Shown here one piece after another: positions 32,731 to 40,885 of a stretch of 42,887 nucleotides of DNA (position 1 is its first letter; each line of letters opens with the position of its first letter). The stretch spans positions 1 to 42,887 of the forward strand of contig JBJXEY010000226.1 of NCBI GenBank assembly GCA_046153355.1. Direction: 5' to 3'. Position numbers and translations under genes: made by a program. The DNA comes from 2-02-FULL-62-17 sp046153355 (GTDB taxonomy: Bacteria; Pseudomonadota; Gammaproteobacteria; Burkholderiales; SG8-39). The notes under the pieces were generated by a model. It was not told the DNA's origin, did not search any database, and worked only from the letters and a program-made list of their open reading frames with translations.

Positions 32731-33423
32731 GTGCGTCGCGCCGATCGTCTATTTCAACTGATCGTTTTGCTGGGCCGAAGGCGCAGCGTCACCGGCGAAC
32801 GGCTCGCGGAACGCCTGGGCGTGTCGCTTCGCACCGTATATCGCGACATTCGCGACCTGTCGCTCTCGGGCGTACCGATCCACGGCGAGGCAGGGGTGGG
32901 TTTTCGACTGAGCGCCGGATATCAGCTTCCCCCAATGATGTTTACGCCGGAGGAAATTCAAGCGCTGGTATTCGGAGCGCGCCTGGTGCAAAGCTGCGCG
33001 GACGAAAGCCTGCATGCCGCGGCGGACTCCGCGATCGCCAAGGTGGATGCCGCAGTGCCGGCATCGCTACGGCGCTGGATTGATGACCCTGGTCTGAGTG
33101 TGCCGGACTTTCGTGTGTCGGCCGAAGTAAAACGCGCGTTGCAAGATCTGCGCTCCGCGGTCTCCGGCAAGCGTGTGGTCACCTACCAATACACCCAGGG
33201 TGATGGTTCAATCATTTCGCCCGAGGTGCACCCTCTTTGCCTACGCTACATTGGGGGAACCTGGACACTGGGCGGCTGGAGCGTAACGGAGTCGGCATTC
33301 CGGGTTTTTCGCGTCTACCGGATTCAGGAACTTGAAATTACCGCCAAGCGCTTTGGTCATGAAGCCGGGCGCACCGTGGCGGATTTTCTTGCCGCGGCGG
33401 ACCGCCTCGGCGCAGGTGGGTAG
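32731..33423 (+). CDS. HTH/WYL-domain transcriptional regulator (YafY-like)
   Basis: 230 residues: N-terminal DeoR-like HTH (RADRLFQLIVLLGRRRSVTG, then ERLGVSLRTVYRDIRDLSLSGVPI), a middle segment (MFTPEEIQALVFGARLV), and a C-terminal WYL domain in which the eponymous residues are replaced (VHPLCLRYIGGTWTLGGW). WYL domains sense ligands, often nucleotides. GTG 32731 is the start (GGAGAAATCCA upstream). Divergent from the two VOC genes, a common pairing, with a strong palindrome between. Confidence 0.93.
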   Translation: MRRADRLFQLIVLLGRRRSVTGERLAERLGVSLRTVYRDIRDLSLSGVPIHGEAGVGFRLSAGYQLPPMMFTPEEIQALVFGARLVQSCADESLHAAADSAIAKVDAAVPASLRRWIDDPGLSVPDFRVSAEVKRALQDLRSAVSGKRVVTYQYTQGDGSIISPEVHPLCLRYIGGTWTLGGWSVTESAFRVFRVYRIQELEITAKRFGHEAGRTVADFLAAADRLGAGG

Positions 33424-33437
33424 TTTTGGAGTACAGC

Positions 33438-33537
33438 TTACCTATACATCTCCGTGATCAGGCGCCTCAGCCTGCCCGCCTCGGTGGGGGTCAAGGCATC
33501 GAGGCGTCTACCTAAGCGTTCCTTACTATCGGCCGAA
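33438..33537 (-). pseudogene. C-terminal gene remnant, family not recognised
   Basis: The minus-strand frame ending at TAA 33438-33440 reads FSADSKERLGRRLDALTPTE and AGRLRRLITEMYR, which looks like the natural helical end of a small protein. It is open only back to a stop near 33580, with no start, and it overlaps nothing else. It may be the tail of a lost toxin or regulator gene next to the TA module. The identity is not known. Confidence 0.25.
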
Positions 33538-33612
33538 AACCCTGATGCGTTGAAGGGTGGCCTCGAGCCCTCGTGCTAGCATTCTCGCTCCTCCATTCAA
33601 TTTTGAGTCGAA

Positions 33613-33861
33613 ATGGAAAAAGTTCAACTGGTCGAAGCCAAGGCGCGTTTTTCGGAATTGGTGGATCGCGCCGAATGTGGGCAGGAAACCGTCATTACTC
33701 GCCGTGGACGCGTGGTCGCGCGGCTTGTGCCCCCACGTCCCAGGTCCCAGCGCGAGGTAGAGCGTGACGCCATCATGGATGACATCGAGGCGTTCGCGGA
33801 AACCGTCAAGACTAAGCGCCGCTTCAACCTCCGGGCGTTGATCGAGGAAGCGCGCCGCTGA
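33613..33861 (+). CDS. Type II antitoxin, Phd/YefM family
   Basis: 82-residue antitoxin with the Phd N-terminal fold (EKVQLVEAKARFSELVDRA, then TVITRRGRVVARLVPP) and a charged helical C-terminus (IEAFAETVKTKRRFNLRALIEEARR) that would wrap the toxin. It is followed by the PIN toxin with a one-base gap, so translation is coupled. No clear palindrome was found directly upstream. Distinct in sequence from the antitoxin at 3102. Confidence 0.9.
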   Translation: MEKVQLVEAKARFSELVDRAECGQETVITRRGRVVARLVPPRPRSQREVERDAIMDDIEAFAETVKTKRRFNLRALIEEARR

Positions 33862-33862
33862 T

Positions 33863-34264
33863 ATGGCGTTTGTCGCGGATAACTCCGTGATCATCGCCTG
33901 GTTCGTGCCCAGCCAAGCCAATGCGCTTACGCGCGAAGCGTGGTTGCTTGCGCGAAAAGAACAAGTTCATGTACCGGCGATGTGGCAGCCCGAGTTTGCC
34001 GCGGTCCAGCAGGCATTGGAAAGGCGCGGTCTATTGCCAAGGCACCAAGTCGACGCCGCGATTTCCAAGGTCGAGCGATTTGGCCTGGAGGTACACGGGC
34101 CAATCAAGAAGCTTTCGCCACTAGTTGAATTGGCGCGAAGTCATGGTATCAAGCCATACGACGCCTGCTACCTGGATCTCGCTATTTCCTTGGGAATCAA
34201 GTTTTATACCAGAGACGCCAAACTTCGCTTAGCGGCTCGAGCGGCGGGGATCGCCGCTCGGTGA
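33863..34264 (+). CDS. Type II toxin, PIN-domain ribonuclease (VapC)
   Basis: 133-residue PIN domain. The start MAFVADNSVIIAWFVPSQ is typical of VapC toxins. Acidic site residues are D6, E44 (WQPEFAAV), D100 (GIKPYDACYLDLA) and D118 (FYTRDAKL), all present, so it should be active as an RNase. It is coupled to the Phd-type antitoxin just upstream. The sequence belongs to a different PIN subgroup from the FitB-like toxin at 3375, so the two modules are not recent duplicates. Confidence 0.92.
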   Translation: MAFVADNSVIIAWFVPSQANALTREAWLLARKEQVHVPAMWQPEFAAVQQALERRGLLPRHQVDAAISKVERFGLEVHGPIKKLSPLVELARSHGIKPYDACYLDLAISLGIKFYTRDAKLRLAARAAGIAAR

Positions 34265-34324
34265 ACGCGAGCTAACTATTGGGGACAAAAAGTTGCAGAG
34301 GACTCAATCGGATCAATTAGCGCC

Positions 34325-35284
34325 TCACAGCTTCAACAACCGCGCCGCATTCTCCCCATAGATCTTTGCCATATCTTCCTTACCCAGCGGCACCTGCTTC
34401 ATCCAATCGGTACCCGGAGGGTTGTCGACAAATGGCCAATCAACCGAAAAGAGAATCCTATCCACGCCCATTTCCATCATGGAACAAATCAATGCAGGGG
34501 TTGAGAAGTTGCCGCTGGTGGTAATCCAAAAATGTTCGCAGAAGGTGTCACGGAAGTTATTGGATTTATTGCCGCTACGATTGAGCGACTGGTTGATGCG
34601 CCACAGAGAAAACGGAATCGATTCGCCCATGTGGCCGGTGATTATCTTCAAACCGGGATAGGCATCGAACACACCCGAAAGAATTAAACGAATAGTTTGC
34701 GTGGCGGTTTCCACGGTGTAGCCCCAGCCGGAGGTGGCGATGTTGGGGTAGTCCTTGATGTAGTCCTTGTAATAAGCGTTGACCACCGCCGGGCTTGGCA
34801 CGGCGGGGTGCAGGTAGATGGGCACATCCAGTTTGCGGGCGCGCTCGAAGATCGGCCAGAAGCGTTTGTCATCGATGAACAGGCCATCTTGATTTAGGCC
34901 ATGCACCATGGCGCCTTTCATACCCAGTTTGTCGCAGGCGCGCTCCAGCTCATCGGCGGCAGCTTTGGGGTCGTTGATGGGAATGTTGGCGAAAGCCGCA
35001 AAGCGATCCGGATGTTGTTTGACGGCTTCGGCAAGGCGGTCATTGGCACGTTTGGCCAGTGGCACGGCAGTCGGGCCGTCAATACGCTGCATGGCGGGGG
35101 CGCCGTGCGAGATCACCTGCACGTCAATGCCCGCTTCGTCCATTTCTTTGATGCGCAGAGCGCCCAGATCGTCCAATTTCGCACGCAGTTTGGGCGAGCG
35201 CGATTCGGCGCCATCGAAATGGGTGGCGACTTCGGCGTCCCAGTAATGTTCTTCCAGCGCGACCACGCGTGGCTTTTTGGCCAT
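34325..35284 (-). CDS. Amidohydrolase-2 family protein, gamma-resorcylate/5-carboxyvanillate decarboxylase-like
   Basis: 319-residue TIM-barrel metalloenzyme. The metal site follows the ACMSD/gamma-resorcylate decarboxylase pattern: E11-x-H13 (VALEEHYW) in place of HxH, H159 (YLHPAVPSP), H218 (ITGHMGESIPF) and D282 (FSVDWPF). Relatives carry out nonoxidative decarboxylation of hydroxybenzoates, and some are hydrolases. ATG 35284 has AAAGGAA upstream; the open frame before it is noncoding. Divergent from a Bug/LLM-monooxygenase operon across 151 bp, which suggests a shared aromatic pathway. Confidence 0.9.
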   Translation of the reverse strand: MAKKPRVVALEEHYWDAEVATHFDGAESRSPKLRAKLDDLGALRIKEMDEAGIDVQVISHGAPAMQRIDGPTAVPLAKRANDRLAEAVKQHPDRFAAFANIPINDPKAAADELERACDKLGMKGAMVHGLNQDGLFIDDKRFWPIFERARKLDVPIYLHPAVPSPAVVNAYYKDYIKDYPNIATSGWGYTVETATQTIRLILSGVFDAYPGLKIITGHMGESIPFSLWRINQSLNRSGNKSNNFRDTFCEHFWITTSGNFSTPALICSMMEMGVDRILFSVDWPFVDNPPGTDWMKQVPLGKEDMAKIYGENAARLLKL

Positions 35285-35391
35285 GATGTATTCCTTTTGT
35301 TGCCCGCCGCGACGACATGCCCGGCTCGGTGCAGGCCGCGATTCTAAGGGCCTTGCGCCAACAATGCTGATGGCGCGCCAGCCTATACTTG

Positions 35392-35406
35392 CGTCCTTGC
35401 CGGATC
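35392..35406 (+). promoter_or_regulatory. Putative promoter -10 region of the Bug/LLM operon
   Basis: The -10-like TATACT at 35394-35399 is 36 bp before the Bug start. The surrounding CCTATACTTGCGTCC recurs almost exactly upstream of the next Bug gene (37630-37645, CCTATACTTCGCGTCC). No convincing -35 is seen in either place, so an activator may be needed. Similarity is seen directly; promoter function is inferred. Confidence 0.4.
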
Positions 35407-35435
35407 TGACCACCGCGCAATTTTTGGGAGAGATT

Positions 35436-36404
35436 ATGTTTTGCCGCAAATTTGCGATGTCGCTGATTGCTCTGTTGCTCGCCGCGCCGGTGATTGAGGC
35501 GCAAACTTATCCATCGAAACCGGTGCGTTTGATCAATCCCTTGGGCACGGGTGGTACCGCCGAGGCGCTTTCGCGTTTGTTGTCGAAGGCGCTGTCTGAC
35601 GGTCTTGGGCAGCCAGTGATATTGGAATCGATGTCCGGCGCCGCGGGGACCGTGGGTGTCGCCTATGTCGCGCGCGCCGCCGCGGATGGTTACACGCTGT
35701 TGTACGGTGTAACCGGCGCGAACAGCATCGCGCCCTCCATTTACGCGAAGCTGCCCTACGATCCGGAAAAAGATCTTGCCCCCATTTCCATTGCGTTCAG
35801 CGGGCCCAATGTATTGCTGGTGCATACGTCGCTCGATATCAATTCGGTGTCGCAATTGCTCGCGGCGGCTAAAGCCAAGCCCGGTGCATTCGCGTTTGCC
35901 TCGGCAGGCAACGGCTCCATGTCGCATTTGAATGGCGAGATGTTGAAAGCGCAAGGCGGCATCGATCTGCTGCATGTACCGTACAAAGGCGGCGGCGCGG
36001 CGGTACCCGATTTGTTGAGCGGGCGGGTGCAAGCCATGATCGAAACCGGAGGCGGCGTGATGCAACTTTTGAAAAGCGGCAAGTTGCGTGCGTTGGCTGT
36101 AACCAGCCGGCAGCGCAGCGCGCTCTTGCCGGAGGTGCCGACCTTCATCGAAGCTGGCTTGCCGCAATTAGTGTCAACGGTATGGGGCGGTATATTCGCG
36201 CCCGCCGGGACGCCCCGAGCGGCATTGGAGCGTGTTGCCGAGGCCGCGGCGCGCGCGGCTAAAGACTCAACGTATCGCGAGCAGGTGGCTGCGCTCTACA
36301 ACGAAGCGGTCGCCTCAACGCCGGATGAGTTTCGCGCCTTTGTTGTTGCCGAGACGGCGAAGTATGCCGATGTGGTGCGCCGTTCTGGGATGAAAATCGA
36401 ATGA
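35436..36404 (+). CDS. Bug/TctC-family substrate-binding protein
   Basis: 322-residue periplasmic binding protein with signal peptide MFCRKFAMSLIALLLAAPVI then EAQ, and mature start TYPSKPVRLINPLGTGGTAEAL. Motifs VILESMSGAAG (diverged from VENRxGAGG), AADGYTLLYG and LLHVPYKGGG are present. ATG 35436 has GGGAGAG upstream. The stop overlaps the start of the LLM monooxygenase by four bases (ATGA), so the binding protein and the oxidoreductase are made together, a strong hint that the ligand is the monooxygenase substrate. Confidence 0.93.
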   Translation: MFCRKFAMSLIALLLAAPVIEAQTYPSKPVRLINPLGTGGTAEALSRLLSKALSDGLGQPVILESMSGAAGTVGVAYVARAAADGYTLLYGVTGANSIAPSIYAKLPYDPEKDLAPISIAFSGPNVLLVHTSLDINSVSQLLAAAKAKPGAFAFASAGNGSMSHLNGEMLKAQGGIDLLHVPYKGGGAAVPDLLSGRVQAMIETGGGVMQLLKSGKLRALAVTSRQRSALLPEVPTFIEAGLPQLVSTVWGGIFAPAGTPRAALERVAEAAARAAKDSTYREQVAALYNEAVASTPDEFRAFVVAETAKYADVVRRSGMKIE

Positions 36405-37576
36405 ATATTTTACTGTTTCACCTCATGCCCTACGCCGACCTCGATTTGGAGGCAACCAAGGTTTTCCCAACGACCTGGACGACGTTACCCAATACTTTTT
36501 ACGACCCAAAGAAAGGCCACGCCCTCTATACGCGCTATTTGGATGAGTTGGCGCTGGGCGAGACGCTGGGTTTCGACGGCGTGTGCGTGAACGAACACCA
36601 CGCCACCGCCTACGGCATGATGCCTTCGCCCATCGTTACTGCGTCGGCATTAACGCAGCGAACCAAGAAGGTGAAGATCGCGATCCTCGGTAGTGCGTTG
36701 CCGCTGCGAACGCACCCGCTCACCGTTGCCGAAGAACACGCCATGATCGACAACATCAGTGGCGGAAGGTTGATAACGGGTTTTGTTCGCGGCATCGGCG
36801 CCGAGTACCACACCTTTGGTGTCAACCCGACTTTTTCGCATGAGCGTTTCCACGAGGCGCATGACCTGATAGTGCGCGCCTGGACCGAGCCTGGCCCGTT
36901 TGAATTTCACGGCAAGCACTACCATGTGCAATACGTGAACCCGTGGCCGCGCCCCTATCAGCAGCCGCATCCGCCGATATGGATTCCTTCGCAAGGCAGC
37001 CGCGAAACCATCGAGTTCGCCGCCGACCCCAGACACAAATACACCTATTTGCAGACTTTCAGTCCGATCAAGCAGGTGGGGCGCTACTTGCAGATGTATC
37101 GCGATGTGGCCAAAGGTTTCGGCTATACCTCGACGCCGCGCCAGTTGGGTTGGGCCTGCATGATCTATGTCGGCGATAGCGATGAATCCGCTTTGCGCGA
37201 AGCCGGGCCGCATTTCGAGGTGTTTCGCAATCGATTCCTTAAGAAACCCTTGGAGATGCTTTTGCCACCGGGTTACTCCTCGCGCGAGTCGATGAAAGCC
37301 ATCGCCATGTCCAAAGGCGATCAGACCATCGAAGTGGATGCCAAACGTGCGGTGGATACCGGCATGTTTGTTTGCGGCAGCGCGAAGACGGTGCGCGAAA
37401 CGTTAATTTCGTATGCTAAAGAATGTGGCTTTGGCAATCTGTTGGCGATGCTGCAATTTGGCACGCTGCCCGCCGAGTTGACGCTGCGCAACATGCATCG
37501 CTTTGCCGAGGAAGTGATGCCCGAGGTGCGGCGTGCGGCGCGCGAATTCCACGGCGAAGAAGTGGTGCCCTTGTAG
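36401..37576 (+). CDS. LLM-class (bacterial luciferase-like) flavin-dependent monooxygenase
   Basis: 391-residue TIM-barrel oxidoreductase: LDELALGETLGFDGVCVNEHHATAYG, KVKIAILGSALPLRTHPLTVAEE, GRLITGFVRGIGAEY and FHGKHYHVQY are luciferase-like family hallmarks. These enzymes use reduced FMN supplied by a separate reductase for monooxygenation (for example desulfonation or ring or alkyl oxidation). None of those reductases is in the window. Translationally coupled to the Bug gene before it. The substrate is probably what that Bug protein binds (inference). Confidence 0.93.
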   Translation: MNILLFHLMPYADLDLEATKVFPTTWTTLPNTFYDPKKGHALYTRYLDELALGETLGFDGVCVNEHHATAYGMMPSPIVTASALTQRTKKVKIAILGSALPLRTHPLTVAEEHAMIDNISGGRLITGFVRGIGAEYHTFGVNPTFSHERFHEAHDLIVRAWTEPGPFEFHGKHYHVQYVNPWPRPYQQPHPPIWIPSQGSRETIEFAADPRHKYTYLQTFSPIKQVGRYLQMYRDVAKGFGYTSTPRQLGWACMIYVGDSDESALREAGPHFEVFRNRFLKKPLEMLLPPGYSSRESMKAIAMSKGDQTIEVDAKRAVDTGMFVCGSAKTVRETLISYAKECGFGNLLAMLQFGTLPAELTLRNMHRFAEEVMPEVRRAAREFHGEEVVPL

Positions 37577-37626
37577 ACTGGCGTAATGTCAGTGTTGGCG
37601 CTATGCCACTGGCGAGGAAAACGCGC

Positions 37627-37652
37627 CGTCCTATACTTCGCGTCCTATACTT
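37627..37652 (+). promoter_or_regulatory. Duplicated -10-like element upstream of a Bug gene
   Basis: Two direct copies of CGTCCTATACTT (37627-37638 and 37641-37652) with a 14-bp period, each containing TATACT. They are 60-80 bp before the Bug start. One copy closely matches the element upstream of the Bug gene at 35436. This could be a tandem promoter or a regulator-binding direct repeat. Confidence 0.45.
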
Positions 37653-37711
37653 ACGTTCCTGACTACTTCGCGCATACACTTTCGCGTCTTTTTTCCGCAC
37701 TGGAGGCTCCT

Positions 37712-38683
37712 ATGAAAAAGCATTCGATTTTGCTCGGCATGACACTCGCCATGTTCACCGTGGGCTCCGCGCAGGCACAGTCCTACCCCGCCAAGCCGGT
37801 GCGCGTCATCGTGCAATTCACGCCCGGCGGCACGCCCGATACGTATGGACGCGTGATGTCGCAGGAACTCTCCAAAATGTGGAATCAGTCGGTGGTGGTG
37901 GAAAATCGCACTGGCAGTTCGGGGAATCTGGGCACGGATTTTGTCGCCAAGGCGCCGCCCGATGGTTATACGCTGCTGTTCGCCGCCGATGCGCCCATGG
38001 CCATTTCGCCCGCGCTGTTTGGCGCTGCGCTGCCCTACGATCCGGTCAAGGATTTCGCGCCCATCATCAATGTGGTGCAGGGCGGCTTTACCCTGATGGC
38101 GCACCCGTCCTTTCCTGGCAACAACATCAAGGAACTGATCGCTACGGTGCAATCGCAGCCCGGCAAGTGGCCTTATGCCTCCTCGGGTTCGGGCGGTTCG
38201 CAGCACCTGGCGATGGAAATGATTCGCTCCGCTGGCGGGAAGATGGACATGACGCACATACCTTACAAGGGCTTTGGTCAAGGCCTGGCCGATGTGCTCT
38301 CGGGCCAAGTGGCGATGATTTTCGCCGGCCCCCAAGCCGCGCCCGAGCTGGTACGCAGCGGTAAGCTGAAAGCCCTCGGCATCACCAGCCGCACCCGTTC
38401 GCGGGTGATATCCAACGTCCCCGCCGTGGCGGAAACGCTGCCGGGTTTTCAAGTGCTCGCTTGGTTCGCCTTCTTCGCGCCTGCGGCAACACCACGCGAT
38501 ATCGTGCGCAAGATCAATACCGATGCGCAGGTCATCATCAAGCGCCCGGATTTTCAGGAGCGTGCGCTGAAAGACAACTTGGATCCGGTGGGCGGCTCGC
38601 CCGAGGATCTGGCGGCCTTGTTGAAGGTTGATCTGGCGATGTGGGACAAGGTGGTCAAGCCGCTCAATCTTAAACCAGAATAG
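37712..38683 (+). CDS. Bug/TctC-family substrate-binding protein
   Basis: 323-residue periplasmic binding protein with signal peptide (MKKHSILLGMTLAMFTVGSA then QAQ) and mature start SYPAKPVRVIVQFTPGGTPD. Motifs VVVENRTGSSGNLG, PPDGYTLLFAAD and MTHIPYKGFGQG are present; the C-terminus is KPLNLKPE. ATG 37712 follows CTGGAGG. It is preceded by the LLM gene (135 bp, with its own duplicated promoter element) and followed after 138 bp by a Rieske alpha/beta pair, so it probably supplies that dioxygenase. Confidence 0.94.
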   Translation: MKKHSILLGMTLAMFTVGSAQAQSYPAKPVRVIVQFTPGGTPDTYGRVMSQELSKMWNQSVVVENRTGSSGNLGTDFVAKAPPDGYTLLFAADAPMAISPALFGAALPYDPVKDFAPIINVVQGGFTLMAHPSFPGNNIKELIATVQSQPGKWPYASSGSGGSQHLAMEMIRSAGGKMDMTHIPYKGFGQGLADVLSGQVAMIFAGPQAAPELVRSGKLKALGITSRTRSRVISNVPAVAETLPGFQVLAWFAFFAPAATPRDIVRKINTDAQVIIKRPDFQERALKDNLDPVGGSPEDLAALLKVDLAMWDKVVKPLNLKPE

Positions 38684-38821
38684 CGACGTTAAGCTCAAGT
38701 CTTAGCCTAATATTTAGATCGAAATTGGCTAATACGGTGCGCTGAATGGACATATTCTGTAAAAATTCTTTTAAATTTGTCGGGCACACCCGGTGCTGGT
38801 AGTAGATTCACAAAGGCTGCG

Positions 38822-40132
38822 ATGAACGTCATCAACCCTGCCGAATTGCGCGCCCTGGTAAGACCGGATCGCGTGCATCGCTCGCTCTACACCGATCCAG
38901 CGATATTCGCGCTGGAGATGAAAAACATCTTCGGCCGCGCCTGGGTGTATGTGGGGCACGATAGCCTGGTGCCCAAGCCTGGCGATTACCTTACCTCGCG
39001 CATCGGCTCAGAGCCGGTGCTGCTCTCGCGCCATACCGACGGCAAGGTGTATGTGCTCTATAACCGCTGCAGCCATCGCGGCGCGGCGGTGTGCAATGAA
39101 GAGCGCGGCAATGTGAAACTCTATCGCTGCCCGTATCACGGATGGACTTTCGCAACCAACGGCGAGCTCGATGCGGTGAGCATGCGCCGCGGCTACGGCC
39201 CGGATTTCGATCTGCACGACCCGGCCTTGAATATGGGCGAGGTGGCGCGCGTGGCGAACTATCGCGGTTTCGTGTTCGCAAGCCTTGCCAAAGAAGGCCC
39301 TTCGTTAGAAGCCTTTCTCGGTCATGCGCGGGAGAGTCTGGATGAAATCGTTGACCGCGCCCCCGATGGCGAGATTGATCTTTCCGGCGGCGTGCACAAA
39401 TACGTGTTTCGCGGCAACTGGAAGTTGCAGTTGGAGAATGTCATCGACATGTACCACGTGCCGTTCTCACATGAATCGACGATTAGCCGCAGCGGCAAGC
39501 AGTTTGGCCGGCGGCCGGGCGAAGAAGCAGCTTCGGCCATCAGCGATAAAGGCGCGGCGGCTGATCGTTGGGAGCAGCGTGTGGCCTGGGGTGCCGCGCA
39601 GTTCGGGCACAGCTATGCCGGGCACCAACCGATTGCAGAAGGACTACCAGACGACGCGGTATTCACGCAATACGTCGCGGCTTTGGAGGCGCGCCATGGC
39701 AAGGCGCGCACCGAAGAGATCCTCACTCCCCGGCGCCACAACACGGCGTTTTATCCCAACATGACGCTGCAGGCGTTGAACTATCACGTGCGCGTCATTA
39801 TCCCGTTGGCGGTGGATCGCACTGAGATCCACGTCTACCCGCTGCAATTTAAAGGCGCGCCGGCGGCAATGAACGCCGGATTTGTGCGCCACATGAATGT
39901 CACCCACTCGGCCGCATCGTTCATTCAAACCGACGATCTGGAATGCTTTCGCCGTTGCCAAGAGGGCATTGCCACCCAAGGGTCGGACTGGGTGTGGTTC
40001 GCGCGTGGCACCGATACCGACAAGACCGACGAACACGGCGACGTGGTCAACAAAGGTACCGTTGAGACGCAGCAGCGTGCGCAGCATGCCGCGTGGCTGC
40101 ATTTCATGAGCGACGCGGCGTCGGCCACGTAG
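38822..40132 (+). CDS. Aromatic-ring-hydroxylating dioxygenase, alpha (large) subunit
   Basis: 436-residue Rieske oxygenase. Rieske ligands C83-S-H85 and C103-PY-H106-GW are canonical. Mononuclear iron site: ENVIDMYHVPFSH with D209, H212 and H217. The C-terminal part includes HVYPLQFKGAP and a late Asp-rich segment (QTDDLECF). Closest in layout to benzoate/anthranilate/biphenyl-type alpha subunits. ATG 38822 has AAGG upstream. The beta subunit gene is 10 bp downstream. It differs clearly from the alpha subunit at 18961, so the two oxygenases are not a recent duplication. No ferredoxin or reductase is nearby. Confidence 0.94.
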   Translation: MNVINPAELRALVRPDRVHRSLYTDPAIFALEMKNIFGRAWVYVGHDSLVPKPGDYLTSRIGSEPVLLSRHTDGKVYVLYNRCSHRGAAVCNEERGNVKLYRCPYHGWTFATNGELDAVSMRRGYGPDFDLHDPALNMGEVARVANYRGFVFASLAKEGPSLEAFLGHARESLDEIVDRAPDGEIDLSGGVHKYVFRGNWKLQLENVIDMYHVPFSHESTISRSGKQFGRRPGEEAASAISDKGAAADRWEQRVAWGAAQFGHSYAGHQPIAEGLPDDAVFTQYVAALEARHGKARTEEILTPRRHNTAFYPNMTLQALNYHVRVIIPLAVDRTEIHVYPLQFKGAPAAMNAGFVRHMNVTHSAASFIQTDDLECFRRCQEGIATQGSDWVWFARGTDTDKTDEHGDVVNKGTVETQQRAQHAAWLHFMSDAASAT

Positions 40133-40142
40133 CGCCGGGCAC

Positions 40143-40631
40143 ATGGATAAATCAATGTTCGAGCGCGCAGCGATCGAGGAATTCCTGATTCACGAAGCCG
40201 CTTTGCTCGATGAGCGTCGTTTCGAGGCGTGGCGCGATCTCTTCGATGAGGATGGTTACTACTGGGTGCCGCTACGCCCCGGACAGCCAAGCCCCGAGAC
40301 CGAGGCGTCGCTTTTCTACGACGACAAAAAAGTCATGCAGACGCGCATCGAACGCCTGCGCCATCCGCGCATCCATTCGCAAACACCGCCGCATCGCACT
40401 TGTCACCTAATCGGCAATGTGGTGATCAGCGAAGTGGACGCGGATAAAAACGAATGCACCACGCGATCAAGCTTGATGATGGCCGACTACCGCCTGCGCG
40501 TGCAACGCAACTTCGCCGCGCGCGTCACGCATCGTCTGCGTTGTCGCGACGGGAAATTCAGCATCGCCTGGAAGCGCGTTGATCTGATCAATTGCGATGA
40601 TGCGTTTGAGTTGATCGCGGTGCCGTTCTAG
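40143..40631 (+). CDS. Aromatic-ring-hydroxylating dioxygenase, beta (small) subunit
   Basis: 162-residue NTF2-like small subunit: IEEFLIHEAALLDERRFEAWRDLFDEDGYYWVPLRP at the start is typical. It continues with TRIERLRHPRIHSQTPPHRTCHLIGNV, ending IAWKRVDLINCDDAFELI. It stabilises the alpha3beta3 complex and is paired with the alpha subunit 10 bp upstream. The conserved RIERL..P..H..PPHRT segment places it with the benzoate/naphthalene-type small subunits. Confidence 0.93.
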   Translation: MDKSMFERAAIEEFLIHEAALLDERRFEAWRDLFDEDGYYWVPLRPGQPSPETEASLFYDDKKVMQTRIERLRHPRIHSQTPPHRTCHLIGNVVISEVDADKNECTTRSSLMMADYRLRVQRNFAARVTHRLRCRDGKFSIAWKRVDLINCDDAFELIAVPF

Positions 40632-40885
40632 GTATAGGCGACAAGTTTCGCAGCCACGAGCTGGATGGTTTGTGCACAAAGCTCGTTTGGCGCGGATTGC
40701 CTAATCCACGCTTCGGAAGACGTAGTTCGCGTTGCGAAATGCGTAGTTCCCACGAAAGCTTAAGTTAATCCCGGATAAATTTTTGTTAAGAATGTTAATT
40801 CTTCCAAAATGCAACGTTCCGGCGAAAAACATCGCCTTATCATCCGCGACATTCGATGTGGCGCCGTTGGCGCAAAAATCTAAAG

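Noticed and set aside
33526..33921. Minus-strand frame of 131 codons over the second TA module
   Set aside because: Overlaps the antitoxin and toxin genes entirely and has no domain.
37631..38698. 355-codon minus-strand frame opposite a Bug gene
   Set aside because: Shadow of the Bug gene; Arg/His-rich with no recognisable motif.
40721..40803. Direct repeat CGTAGTTC (21-bp period) and small hairpin AAGAAT-gtta-ATTCTT before the NMT1 gene, considered as a riboswitch
   Set aside because: No TPP riboswitch consensus could be matched despite the NMT1/THI5 family link; elements are short and may be chance.
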